In this document: piece by piece, positions 17,267-25,036 of the stretch
Layout: the number at the start of each line of letters is the position of its first letter
How positions within the stretch are numbered: position 1 is the first letter of the stretch
Assembly (NCBI RefSeq): GCF_014196965.1
Contig: NZ_JACIEQ010000001.1
Span: forward strand, 310,001-374,000
DNA length: 64,000 nucleotides
Reading direction: 5' to 3'
From: Actibacterium naphthalenivorans
Lineage (GTDB): Bacteria > Pseudomonadota > Alphaproteobacteria > Rhodobacterales > Rhodobacteraceae
Notes under the pieces: generated by a model
Seen by the model: only the letters and a program-made list of their open reading frames with translations
Told to the model about the DNA's origin: nothing
Database searches by the model: none
Position numbers and translations under genes: made by a program

Positions 17267-18511
17267 TCAGGCCATAGCGCCGGCAATCATGAGCTTGAGG
17301 TCCGAAGACGGGTCTTTCAGCGCCTCGGCATCGAGCCTGACACCCTTGCCCACCAGCCGCTTGGCCGCCATGAACTCGCCCGGCATGTTCACCGCGTCCA
17401 GCGCCAGGAACTCGCCGTCCCTGAGGTACCAGACCGAGAACTTGCGCGCGCTCATGTCGCCACGCACCACCGCCCGATCGAAGCCCGCCAACAGGCCCGC
17501 GGTCTGCAATTTCATGTCGTACTGATCCGACCAGAACCAAGGCGCATCCAGCGCCGGGGCCGGTTTGCCGCAGATCGACGCGGCCGCGATCTTGGCGGTC
17601 TCGATGGCGTTGTGCACGCTCTCCAGCCGCCCGCGATGACCGTATTGCACGATGACCCGGTTTGCACAGTCGCCGATCGCATAGATATCGGGATCGGAGG
17701 TGCGCGCCTGCGCGTCGGTGTTGATACCGTTCTCGCAGGTCAGCCCGGCCTCTTCCGCCAGCTCCTGGTTCGGCAGAATGCCGATGCCGACCAACACGAT
17801 ATCGGCGGGAATGACCTCGCCATCCTCCATCTCGACCCCGGTCAGATGGCCGCCTTCGCCGACGAAGCCCTTCATCCGGGCGTTGAGCCGTACGTCCACA
17901 CCAGCGCTCCGATGCGCCTCCTGATAGAACTCGGAAATCACCGGGCTGGTCACACGGGCCAGCACACGGTCCATCGCCTCGAGCACGGTCACCTCCAGCC
18001 CGAGCTGGCGGGCGACAGCGGCTGCCTCCAGCCCGATATAGCCGGCCCCGACCACCACCAGGCGTTTGCCCCGGGTGGCCAGCGGCTGCAGCTTGTCGAC
18101 ATCCTCGAGCGTACGCAGCACCATGACGCCGTCGAGGTCAGCCCCCGCAACCGGGATCACGCGCGGGCGCGACCCGGTGGCGATGATCAGCTTGTCATAG
18201 GGCAGCACCTCGCCGCTTTCCAACGTCACGGCCTTTCCGGTGCGATCCAGCGAAACCGCCCTTTGCCCCAGCTTCAGCGTGACATTCTTCTCATCGTAGA
18301 AGCCGGCGGGCTTCACATAGAGCCGCGCCTCGGGAAGCTCGCCCTTGAAATAGGCCTTGGACAGCGGCGGGCGCTGATAGGGCGGCGCGGCCTCGTCACC
18401 CACCAGGGTGATCGGGCCTTCGTGCCCCATCTGGCGCAGCGTCACAACGGCGGTGCCTGCGGCCTGACCTGCCCCAAGAATGACAATTTTCTGTTCGTTC
18501 GAGCTTTCCAT
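17267..18511 (-). CDS. Putidaredoxin-reductase-type FAD-dependent ferredoxin reductase
   Basis: A 414-residue pyridine-nucleotide-disulfide-fold flavoprotein without the redox-active CxxxxC pair, as in putidaredoxin and terpredoxin reductases. The FAD motif is GAGQAAGTAVVTLR, the NADH motif is VVVGAGYIGLEAAAVARQLG, and the second FAD contact is DIYAIGDCA. It should pass electrons from NADH to the 2Fe-2S ferredoxin at 24.7 kb, the only putidaredoxin-type ferredoxin in the window, for one or both P450s. The start follows from alignment of the FAD motif near residue 10; the ribosome site is weak. It lies 116 bases after the CYP108-like gene, with hairpins between. Confidence 0.9.
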   Translation of the reverse strand: MESSNEQKIVILGAGQAAGTAVVTLRQMGHEGPITLVGDEAAPPYQRPPLSKAYFKGELPEARLYVKPAGFYDEKNVTLKLGQRAVSLDRTGKAVTLESGEVLPYDKLIIATGSRPRVIPVAGADLDGVMVLRTLEDVDKLQPLATRGKRLVVVGAGYIGLEAAAVARQLGLEVTVLEAMDRVLARVTSPVISEFYQEAHRSAGVDVRLNARMKGFVGEGGHLTGVEMEDGEVIPADIVLVGIGILPNQELAEEAGLTCENGINTDAQARTSDPDIYAIGDCANRVIVQYGHRGRLESVHNAIETAKIAAASICGKPAPALDAPWFWSDQYDMKLQTAGLLAGFDRAVVRGDMSARKFSVWYLRDGEFLALDAVNMPGEFMAAKRLVGKGVRLDAEALKDPSSDLKLMIAGAMA

Positions 18512-18596
18512 GTCGTGTCTCGTTGTCTGTGCGCGTGAACGGGCGTCACGCGCCCTTAAAAATCCGCCGGCGGCCACTACCGCCGACGAGAAGACT

Positions 18597-18619
18597 CCCG
18601 GGCCTCTTCGAAGCCCGGG
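18597..18619. other. Intergenic stem-loop between CYP108-like and reductase genes
   Basis: The arms CCCGGGC/GCCCGGG enclose a nine-base loop. There is no U run on the transcribed side, so it more likely stabilises the P450 message or gives partial readthrough than terminates fully. A second hairpin, GGGCG/CGCCC, is at 18541-18555. Confidence 0.5.
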
Positions 18620-18627
18620 AAACCCGG

Positions 18628-19920
18628 TCAGGCCGTCAGCGTGTACCGGATCGGCACGCTTTTCGGCCCGCAGACGAATTCGGAATTCGCCATTTTGGGC
18701 TCGCCGGCCAGCTCGACACTTTCGAGCCGCGGGATCAGTTTCTCCCAGAAGACCTTCAGTTCCATGCGCGCCAGGTTGGCGCCCACACAGATGTGGTTGC
18801 CGGCGCCGAAAGTGATGTGGCGGTTCGGGCGGCGGTGGATGTTGAAGGTGAAGGGCTCGGGGAACATGTCCTCGTCGAAGTTGGCGGAGAAGTACGAGAC
18901 ATACATCTGATCGCCCTTCTTGATCTGCTGGCCGCTCAGCTCGTAATCCTCATTCGCGGTGCGGATGAACTGCTGCACCGGCGAGGTCCAGCGGATCGCT
19001 TCTTCCACGAAGGCGGAGATCAGCTTGGGATCGGCCTTCAGTTCCGCCAGAAGCTCGGGGTGTTCGGCCAGATACCACATACCGGTGGCGGTGGTGGCCG
19101 CCGCGGAATCGTGCCCCGCCGACGAGAAGATCAGGAAATACGAGATCATCGTATTCGGATCCATCGGGCAGCCATGCTTTTCGCTGTTGGCCAGGATCGT
19201 GGCGACGTCGTCTTTCGGGCAGCCGCGACGATCGGCGATCACCTCGGAATACATCTTGCCGAATTCGTTGTTCACCAGATCCCAGGTTTTCACCACCTCG
19301 GTGGGGTCGGTCGGATCGGCGCCGGGGCGCATCAGATCGGGGTCGGCGAAGTTGAAGAACCACTGCACCAGCTCCAGGATGCGCGGGTGATCCTTGCGGT
19401 CGACCCCGACGATATCCATCATGACCTCGAGCGGGTAGCGGAACGCGACCTCCTTGGCGAAGTCGATCTCGGGCGCCTGCTCGTCCATGACCTTGATCCA
19501 GCGGTCCGCGCTTTCCTCGACCATCGGTTTGAACTTGCTCAGCCCCTCGGGGGTGAACTGGGGCGCGGTCAGGTTGCGGTGCTTGATGTGGTCTTCGCCA
19601 TCCATATGCACCAGCGTGCGCAGAATGTTCTTTTTGCCACCCGTGTATTGCGCCACCAGCTCCTTGCCGCTTTGCGGCACCAGCGTCTTGGATTCGATGG
19701 CCGAGCGGAACACGTCATCCTTGCGCAGCACCTCGCGCACGTCGCTGTAGCGCGACACGATCCACATCGGATCGAAACCCGGCACCTCGGCTTTGCCCAG
19801 CGGATAGTCCTGGCGCAGAGTTTTCAGGATTTCGTGCGCCTGGTCACGTTTGCCAATGCCAAAGGTCAGCGGATTGAACAAAGGTGCCACAAGCTCGGCG
19901 GGGATCATCGTCTGAGACAT
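18628..19920 (-). CDS. Cytochrome P450, CYP108 (P450terp)-like
   Basis: A 430-residue soluble class I P450. The heme-cysteine loop is FGAGNHICVGANLAR, the ExxR helix is EEAIR, and the I-helix reads SAGHDSAAA, with serine in place of the usual threonine. Several stretches match my memory of CYP108A1, the alpha-terpineol monooxygenase: GFDPMWI, DRRGCPKDDV, RTANEDYELSGQQIKKGD, and GPKSVPIRYT at the C-terminus. This points to hydroxylation of a monoterpenoid or other compact hydrophobic molecule, although P450 substrates are not predictable. The ATG at 19920 follows GGAGTTGAA. It heads an operon with the ferredoxin reductase. Confidence 0.92.
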   Translation of the reverse strand: MSQTMIPAELVAPLFNPLTFGIGKRDQAHEILKTLRQDYPLGKAEVPGFDPMWIVSRYSDVREVLRKDDVFRSAIESKTLVPQSGKELVAQYTGGKKNILRTLVHMDGEDHIKHRNLTAPQFTPEGLSKFKPMVEESADRWIKVMDEQAPEIDFAKEVAFRYPLEVMMDIVGVDRKDHPRILELVQWFFNFADPDLMRPGADPTDPTEVVKTWDLVNNEFGKMYSEVIADRRGCPKDDVATILANSEKHGCPMDPNTMISYFLIFSSAGHDSAAATTATGMWYLAEHPELLAELKADPKLISAFVEEAIRWTSPVQQFIRTANEDYELSGQQIKKGDQMYVSYFSANFDEDMFPEPFTFNIHRRPNRHITFGAGNHICVGANLARMELKVFWEKLIPRLESVELAGEPKMANSEFVCGPKSVPIRYTLTA

Positions 19921-20005
19921 TTCAACTCCATGTCTGAAGAGGCCACGCACCGGTGAAGGCGGCGACCGCTGATTGCAGGTAACTCAAGAAGCGAAATCAA
20001 CGGCT

Positions 20006-20065
20006 TCACCTGATCGTCCGACCCCTGGTCCACCAGGCGCCGCTCAGACTCGTAGCGGTATTCAT
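20006..20065 (-). CDS. Possible 19-residue leader ORF before the CYP108-like gene
   Basis: A strong ribosome site (GGGAGGAG, seven bases before the ATG) opens a 19-codon reading frame, MNTATSLSGAWWTRGRTIR, which ends 85 bases above the P450 start. It lies within the presumed leader transcript from the promoter at 20128-20157. It could be a regulatory leader peptide, a tiny protein or chance; only the ribosome site supports it. Confidence 0.3.
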   Translation of the reverse strand: MNTATSLSGAWWTRGRTIR

Positions 20066-20105
20066 GTGATTTCTCCTCCCATCGACGCGCTGGACCTCCC
20101 TGCCC

Positions 20106-20132
20106 ATTTTGCGCATTCAATATACGCAAAAT
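20106..20132. promoter_or_regulatory. Inverted repeat ATTTTGCG-N11-CGCAAAAT at the CYP108 promoter
   Basis: Perfect eight-base arms overlap the -10 element and the likely transcription start of the minus-strand P450 operon. A further partial repeat (TTTTGCCGCG on the minus strand) adjoins it. It could be an operator for the nearby MerR-type or another unlinked regulator. Confidence 0.55.
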
Positions 20133-20157
20133 ACGCGGCAAAATCGGCTTTCGTCAA
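20128..20157 (-). promoter_or_regulatory. Predicted promoter of the CYP108-reductase operon
   Basis: On the minus strand, -35 TTGACG (20152-20157) is 18 bases from -10 TATTTT (20128-20133). The leader to the P450 start is about 200 bases. Confidence 0.5.
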
Positions 20158-20159
20158 CA

Positions 20160-20640
20160 TAGTGCTTAACTTTTCCCGTATTTCTGGCCTGACGCCGCCT
20201 TCAGAGGGGTCCGGCCTCCGGCGGATATTGCCGCCAGATCCCCCTCCAGGCACGCTGCGAAACTCAAGCCGAGAACACGATTTCTTGTTGTTTTAATTTA
20301 TTTTTTCAAGATTTGGCCCCATCAAGCGCTGCGCTTGCAGCATTTCCGATCTCGATCGCATCGCTCGTTCCACCCCTCATCCCTCATGGCTTATGGATCA
20401 TCCTTTAAAAGGTCGCCGTGGAACCACGGCCGATTCGGCGCGTCAGGAATCGACAGTACAGCCCCTGTCATGCCGCCATAAATCAGGCAAAAGCGCTGTT
20501 TTGGATGGCCTTTCACACCAAAACCACCCCTCGAAACAGAAATAATTAATTTCTTTCAATAAGTTGGTGAAATCTGCCCCAAGCCACGATCCCACCGGGC
20601 CACGGCATAGGGATGGTTTGCGTTCTGCTGATACGCATTT
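20160..20640. other. Long divergent intergenic region, AT-richer, no gene seen
   Basis: Between the divergent P450 and aldehyde dehydrogenase promoters no reading frame has both a ribosome site and credible composition. The stretch at 20280-20330 and an inverted repeat AGAAAT-AATTA-ATTTCT (20538-20554) are strikingly AT-rich compared with the surroundings. Confidence 0.4.
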
Positions 20641-20643
20641 TTA

Positions 20644-20673
20644 TTGACAGTATTGCCCTGCCCCGCCTACCTT
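20644..20673 (+). promoter_or_regulatory. Predicted promoter of the aldehyde dehydrogenase - SDR - FadL genes
   Basis: TTGACA (20644-20649) is 18 bases from TACCTT (20668-20673). It would give a leader of about 290 bases before the aldehyde dehydrogenase. Confidence 0.5.
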
Positions 20674-20777
20674 GCTCGCCGATACAGCAGCGTACACGAG
20701 CTGTGCATTCCGCCATCAAACGCCAAGGGAGGGCGCGCGGGATGTCAGGTACGCAGCCACAAGAGGGAGGAGCCATC

Positions 20778-20837
20778 ATGACCGACCCGGTTCGAACCGG
20801 CGCGCGACGACAATCAAACAAATTGCCGAAAATCTGA
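20778..20837 (+). CDS. Possible 19-residue leader ORF before the aldehyde dehydrogenase gene
   Basis: GAGGGAGGAG is well spaced before an ATG that opens MTDPVRTGARRQSNKLPKI, a basic peptide. A longer in-frame form would start at 20742. It lies in the leader of the aldehyde dehydrogenase operon, 133 bases before that gene. It mirrors the 19-codon frame on the opposite strand near 20.0 kb. It could be a leader peptide or chance. Confidence 0.3.
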   Translation: MTDPVRTGARRQSNKLPKI

Positions 20838-20970
20838 CCTGACGGTCACCCCGAGGGGTTGGCCAACACCTGTTTCGCCATTCACGCGAACCGATCTCTT
20901 CATCACATGCAGGGGGTTGGGAAGCTGTGTCTGAACGGTACGGAACATCACCTGTGAGAGCACCTGAAAC

Positions 20971-22458
20971 ATGACAGACATCAAGGATCTGATCCACACG
21001 CCGACCGGCCAAATGCTGATCGGCGGCAAGTGGGTCAACGCCGCATCGGAAGAATCCATTCCTGTCGAGGATCCGTCGAACGGCGCCACGATCGCCCAGC
21101 TTGCCGCAGCGACCGAAGAAGATGTCGACCGGGCCGTCGCCGCCGCCCGCGCCGCCTTTGAAGGTGCCGCATGGAGCCGGATGCGCCCGATCGACCGCGG
21201 CAAGCTGCTGGAAGATATCGCGCGCAAGATCGAAGAGCACGCACAGGAACTGGCGCTGCTGGAAAGCTATGACAACGGCATGCCCGCCAGCATGGCGATG
21301 ATGGTCAACCTGCCCGCCTCGGCCGAGATCTTCCGCTACATGGGCGGCTGGTGTTCGAAACTGGGCGGCAAGACCATTCCGGTCAGTGGCGATGGCCGCG
21401 CGTTCCACGCCTATACCCTGCGTCAGCCGGTCGGCGTTGTCGGTGCCATCACGCCCTGGAACTATCCGCTGGCCATGGCATCCTGGAAACTCGCCATGGC
21501 GCTGGCCGCCGGCTGTACCGTCGTGCTCAAACCGTCCGAGGTTACCTCGCTGTCGACCCTGCGGCTGGTTCAGCTGATGCACGAGGCCGGCCTGCCCGAA
21601 GGTGTGGTCAACGTGGTCACCGGCTTTGGCCATATCGCCGGCCAGGCCATGGCCGCGCATGAGGGCATCGACAAGATCGCCTTCACCGGCTCGACCGCCA
21701 CCGGCAAGAAGATCGCCACCGCCGCCCTTGGCAACATGAAGCGCGTCAGCCTGGAACTGGGCGGCAAGTCGCCGTCGATCATCTGCGCCGACGCCGATCT
21801 GGCGCAGGCCATCCCGGGCGCCGCCCTGGCCTGTTTCTTCAACTCCGGCCAGATCTGTTTCGCCGCGACCCGGCTCTATGTGCACCGCTCGGTCTATGAC
21901 GCGGTCGTGGGCGGCCTGGCCCAGGTGGTGGAAAGCTTCCCCATGGGCAATGGCCGCGAGGCGACCACCATGCTCGGCCCGCTCGTCTCGCAGGCCCAGC
22001 AGGATCGCGTGATGGGCTATGTCGAAAAGGGCAAGGCCGAGGGCGCCGATCTGATCTGCGGCGGCGAAACCGTGGGCGACGAGGGCTATTTCGTCAAACC
22101 CACCATCTTCGGCAACACCACCAAGGACATGACCATCGTCAAGGAAGAGATCTTCGGCCCCGTCCTGTCCGTCACCCCGTTCGACGATATGGATGCCGTG
22201 ATCAAAGAGGCCAATGACTCGGTCTATGGCCTCGCCGCCAACATCTGGACCAACGATCTGCGCACCGCCCACACCAGCGCGGCCAAGCTGGATGCCGGGT
22301 CGGTCTGGATCAACTGCCACGGCATCGTCGATCCGTCGATGCCCTTCGGCGGGTTCAAGTCTTCCGGCTGGGGCCGCGAAGTCTCGGAAGAGGGCATCAG
22401 CCTCTACACCGAAACCAAATCGGTCGTCGCAGCACTGGAAGATCAGCAGTTCGGCTGA
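20971..22458 (+). CDS. NAD(P)+-dependent aldehyde dehydrogenase (2)
   Basis: A 495-residue aldehyde dehydrogenase. The glutamate base is in VSLELGGKSPSII and the nucleophilic cysteine in FNSGQICFAATRLYV. It differs substantially from the paralogue at 12-13 kb, so the two probably act on different aldehydes. It is followed after 32 bases by a short-chain dehydrogenase, which fits a hydroxyl-to-aldehyde-to-acid sequence for a P450 product. No clear ribosome site stands just before the ATG. The frame and the start of homology support this start. Confidence 0.92.
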   Translation: MTDIKDLIHTPTGQMLIGGKWVNAASEESIPVEDPSNGATIAQLAAATEEDVDRAVAAARAAFEGAAWSRMRPIDRGKLLEDIARKIEEHAQELALLESYDNGMPASMAMMVNLPASAEIFRYMGGWCSKLGGKTIPVSGDGRAFHAYTLRQPVGVVGAITPWNYPLAMASWKLAMALAAGCTVVLKPSEVTSLSTLRLVQLMHEAGLPEGVVNVVTGFGHIAGQAMAAHEGIDKIAFTGSTATGKKIATAALGNMKRVSLELGGKSPSIICADADLAQAIPGAALACFFNSGQICFAATRLYVHRSVYDAVVGGLAQVVESFPMGNGREATTMLGPLVSQAQQDRVMGYVEKGKAEGADLICGGETVGDEGYFVKPTIFGNTTKDMTIVKEEIFGPVLSVTPFDDMDAVIKEANDSVYGLAANIWTNDLRTAHTSAAKLDAGSVWINCHGIVDPSMPFGGFKSSGWGREVSEEGISLYTETKSVVAALEDQQFG

Positions 22459-22490
22459 GTCACCACAGAATTCCAAGGAGAGAAGACTAC

Positions 22491-23246
22491 ATGAAACTTC
22501 AGGGTAGAACCGCCATCATCACCGGCGCCGCCACCGGCATCGGCCGCGCCATCGCCGAACTGTTCCAGAAAGAGGGCGCCAACGTCGTCATCGCCGACAT
22601 CGCAGGCGCCGCCGAAGCCGCGGCCGAGATGGGTGGCAACACCATCGGTGTCGAAGCCAACGTCACCAGCAAGGAGTCGATGACCGCCGCAGCAGCAGCA
22701 GCCGAGGAAAAGTTCGGCGGGATCGACATCCTGGTGAACAACGCCGGCATCTTCACCGGCCTGAACTACACCCCGATGGAAGCCATCGAGGAAAGCGACT
22801 GGCGCAAGCTGATGGACGTGAACGTCATGGGCCCGTGGATCTGCACCTCGGCCTGCCTGCCCGCGCTGCGCAAATCGGACTATGGCCGTGTCGTCAACAT
22901 CGCCTCGGTGATCGCGCATCTGGGTATTCCGATGATGCTGCACTACGTCAGCTCCAAAGGTGCCGTGGCCGCGATGACCCGCGCCATGGCCCGCGAAATG
23001 TCGGTGACCAAGAGCGGCGTGCTCGTGAATGCCGTTTCGCCGGGCTACACCCACTCGGAAAACGCCAAGGCCAACGCGGACCAGCACGAGGCCTTTGAAG
23101 GTGTCGCAAGCTCCATGCGGCTGATCGAGCGCGCGTCCGAGCCCAAGGATATCGCCAATGTGGTGGCCTTCCTCGCGTCTGATGAAGGCGGTTACATCAC
23201 CGGCCAGAACATCATCGTCGATGGCGGCATCTTCTTCAGCCAGTAA
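22491..23246 (+). CDS. Short-chain dehydrogenase/reductase (SDR)
   Basis: A 251-residue classical SDR with the cofactor motif TGAATGIGRAIA, the NNAG motif (LVNNAGI), a serine in NIASVIAH, and the catalytic YxxxK (HYVSSKGAV). The C-terminus ends ITGQNIIVDGGIFFSQ, as in many 250-residue members. It most likely oxidises a secondary or cyclic alcohol or reduces a ketone in the pathway. CAAGGAGAGAAG gives a good ribosome site. It lies between the aldehyde dehydrogenase and the FadL-type porin in one plus-strand unit. Confidence 0.92.
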   Translation: MKLQGRTAIITGAATGIGRAIAELFQKEGANVVIADIAGAAEAAAEMGGNTIGVEANVTSKESMTAAAAAAEEKFGGIDILVNNAGIFTGLNYTPMEAIEESDWRKLMDVNVMGPWICTSACLPALRKSDYGRVVNIASVIAHLGIPMMLHYVSSKGAVAAMTRAMAREMSVTKSGVLVNAVSPGYTHSENAKANADQHEAFEGVASSMRLIERASEPKDIANVVAFLASDEGGYITGQNIIVDGGIFFSQ

Positions 23247-23266
23247 CAAACAACAAAAGATGTGTG

Positions 23267-23295
23267 CCCCGGGCCGGGGAGGAAACGGCCCGGGG
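23267..23295. other. Strong stem-loop between SDR and FadL-type genes
   Basis: Perfect ten-base GC-only arms CCCCGGGCCG/CGGCCCGGGG flank a nine-base loop. No U run follows, so partial termination or message processing between the enzymes and the porin is more likely than a full stop. Confidence 0.6.
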
Positions 23296-23319
23296 GATCA
23301 CGCACGAGGGGAGGAACTC

Positions 23320-24498
23320 ATGACTTTTTCACACGCAAAACGCATTGCCGCCGCCGCCGGCGTGGCCGCTCTGGCGCCGCTGGCCGCCCAGGCGAATGAC
23401 GGCCTGATGTTCTCGGGCTACAGCGCCACCACTCTGGGCATGGCCGGTGCCGGGGCCGCCAATCCGACGGATAGCCAGATCGGGGCGGTCAATCCCGCCG
23501 GTTTCGCCTTTACCGGCAACCGCGTCGATATCACCGGCACCCTGCTGTCGGTCGACATCAATTCCACCGTGCTGGGCGCGCCCTATGGCGACGAGCCGCT
23601 GCTGCCCGCAGTGCTGCCCAGCGTCTCCTACCAGTACAATGACAAATGGGCCTTCGGCCTGTCGTCCTATGGCGTCGGCGTCCTTGTGGATTATGGCGAA
23701 CCGATCCCGCCTGCCCCCGGCGTCACCGATACCGGCGCAACCTTGATGCAGCTGGTTGTGGCGCCGTCGGTTTCGTACAAGCTGAACGAGGATCACGCGA
23801 TCGGTGCCTCGCTTCTGCTCGCGGGCCAGTATTTCGATCTGACCGGCCTGCAGGCCTACGGCGTTGCCGATCCCGGCGATACCGGCTCGTTCGGGGCCGG
23901 GTTCAGCCTCGGCTACATGGGCCGGCTCAGCGATACGGTCCGGCTCTCCGCCAGCTATTTCAGCCAGATCCACCTGGGCGACCTCGAAGGATACGAAGGC
24001 CACCTCGCGGACGAGACCGATGTCGACCTGCCCGCCCGGGCCATTCTGGGCATCGCCGTGGATGCGACCCCAAGGCTGACCCTGCTGGCCGACTACCACT
24101 GGATCAACTGGAAAGACGTCACGCCGCTGGGCAACGGCTTCCCCGGCAGCTTTGTTCTGGGTGCGGCCGATGGCCCCGGCACCGGATGGAACGAGCAGAA
24201 CATCCTGAAGCTGGGCGCAGAGTACACGTTGAACGACAAGTGGACGGTTCGCGGCGGCGTCAGCAAATCGAACCGCCTGTGGGAAACCGACGATAACGCC
24301 CTGAACTATTTCACCCCGGTTACGCCCGACACCCACGTCGCCATCGGCGCAACCTACAAACCCCGCGAGGGTCGCGAGTGGAGCTTTGCCTTCAACCGCG
24401 CCATCGCACGCAAGCAGACCGGCACCGGCGCGTCGACGGGCACCGACCTGGACACCCGAATCGACACCTATGCCGTCACCTACGGCTGGACCTTCTGA
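23320..24498 (+). CDS. FadL/OmpP1-family outer-membrane hydrophobic-compound transporter
   Basis: A 392-residue outer-membrane beta-barrel protein with a signal peptide (KRIAAAAGVAALAPLAAQA, cut before NDG). After it come the family's conserved segments TTLGMAGAGAA and AVNPAGFAF, and an aromatic C-terminal end (TYGWTF) as recognised by the BAM machinery. FadL-type barrels let fatty acids, alkanes and aromatics or terpenes cross the outer membrane. The ATG at 23320 is chosen by the signal peptide and GAGGGGAGG upstream. Placement with the P450, aldehyde dehydrogenase and SDR genes indicates uptake of the pathway's substrate. Confidence 0.9.
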   Translation: MTFSHAKRIAAAAGVAALAPLAAQANDGLMFSGYSATTLGMAGAGAANPTDSQIGAVNPAGFAFTGNRVDITGTLLSVDINSTVLGAPYGDEPLLPAVLPSVSYQYNDKWAFGLSSYGVGVLVDYGEPIPPAPGVTDTGATLMQLVVAPSVSYKLNEDHAIGASLLLAGQYFDLTGLQAYGVADPGDTGSFGAGFSLGYMGRLSDTVRLSASYFSQIHLGDLEGYEGHLADETDVDLPARAILGIAVDATPRLTLLADYHWINWKDVTPLGNGFPGSFVLGAADGPGTGWNEQNILKLGAEYTLNDKWTVRGGVSKSNRLWETDDNALNYFTPVTPDTHVAIGATYKPREGREWSFAFNRAIARKQTGTGASTGTDLDTRIDTYAVTYGWTF

Positions 24499-24528
24499 CC
24501 GGCTCGGAAAGTCCAAAATCACCCTTTT

Positions 24529-24560
24529 CCTGCGGCATTTCAGCAAGGTTGTGCCGCAGG
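24529..24560 (+). terminator. Stem-loop after the FadL-type gene
   Basis: Perfect nine-base arms CCTGCGGCA/TGCCGCAGG with a 14-base loop start 31 bases after the stop codon. There is no U run, so termination strength is uncertain. Confidence 0.5.
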
Positions 24561-24578
24561 ATCTCTCAGGGGCTTGAA

Positions 24579-24608
24579 TTGACATAATGGTCCGGCCATT
24601 AGTATATC
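24579..24608 (+). promoter_or_regulatory. Predicted sigma70 promoter of the ferredoxin - CYP153 operon
   Basis: Consensus -35 TTGACA (24579-24584) is 18 bases from -10 TATATC (24603-24608). The whole spacer is filled by the operator TAATGG-TCCGG-CCATTA. Confidence 0.75.
24585..24601. promoter_or_regulatory. Operator TAATGG-N5-CCATTA between -35 and -10 of the ferredoxin-P450 promoter
   Basis: The arms are identical to those at 15119-15135, and the spacer TCCGG differs by one base from TTCGG read on the other strand there. It should be recognised by the same regulator, probably one of the two FCD GntR proteins. The position implies repression. Confidence 0.75.
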
Positions 24609-24693
24609 AGGCCAAATATCACTTCGGGTTTCCCGGCAACCGGATCAACCCGACAAGGCGGCACCAAACTGCCGCAGCTTTGGAGGAGGAAAC

Positions 24694-25014
24694 ATGGCTA
24701 AGATTATCTTTGTGGACCACGACGGCACCAAACACGAGGTTGAAGCTTCGGTCGGCAGCAATGTGATGCAGGCCGCTGTCGACAACAACATCGAGGGCAT
24801 CGATGGCGATTGCGGCGGCATGTGCGCCTGCGCAACCTGCCACGTCACCGTTGACCCCGAGTGGTTTGCCAAGACCGGTGCCCGTTCGGAAAACGAAGAG
24901 TCGATGCTGACCTTCCTGCCCGAGATTGCCGAAACAGCGCGTCTGGGCTGCCAGATCGAGATCACCGACGAACTGGATGGCCTGGTTGTGCACTTGCCGA
25001 TCGAACAATTCTGA
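24694..25014 (+). CDS. Putidaredoxin-type 2Fe-2S ferredoxin
   Basis: A 106-residue adrenodoxin/putidaredoxin-class ferredoxin. Three cluster cysteines lie in CGGMCACATC, an additional cysteine sits within that motif, and the fourth is in RLGCQIEI about 36 residues later. It should carry single electrons from the FAD reductase at 17.3-18.5 kb to the P450s. GGAGGAGG stands just before the ATG. Twenty-two bases downstream is the CYP153-like gene, the usual ferredoxin partner arrangement. Confidence 0.95.
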   Translation: MAKIIFVDHDGTKHEVEASVGSNVMQAAVDNNIEGIDGDCGGMCACATCHVTVDPEWFAKTGARSENEESMLTFLPEIAETARLGCQIEITDELDGLVVHLPIEQF

Positions 25015-25036
25015 TTGTCGCGTGAAGGAGAAAGCC

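Noticed and set aside
17267-20157. Complete alpha-terpineol (terp) operon
   Set aside because: The CYP108-like P450 and a reductase are present, but the ferredoxin is 5 kb away with CYP153 and the dehydrogenase order differs, so only similarity to P450terp is claimed.
20776-22476. Long minus-strand reading frame of 566 codons
   Set aside because: It is the antisense shadow of the aldehyde dehydrogenase at 20971-22458, whose motifs are intact; the antisense protein is low-complexity and rich in His, Asp and Gly.
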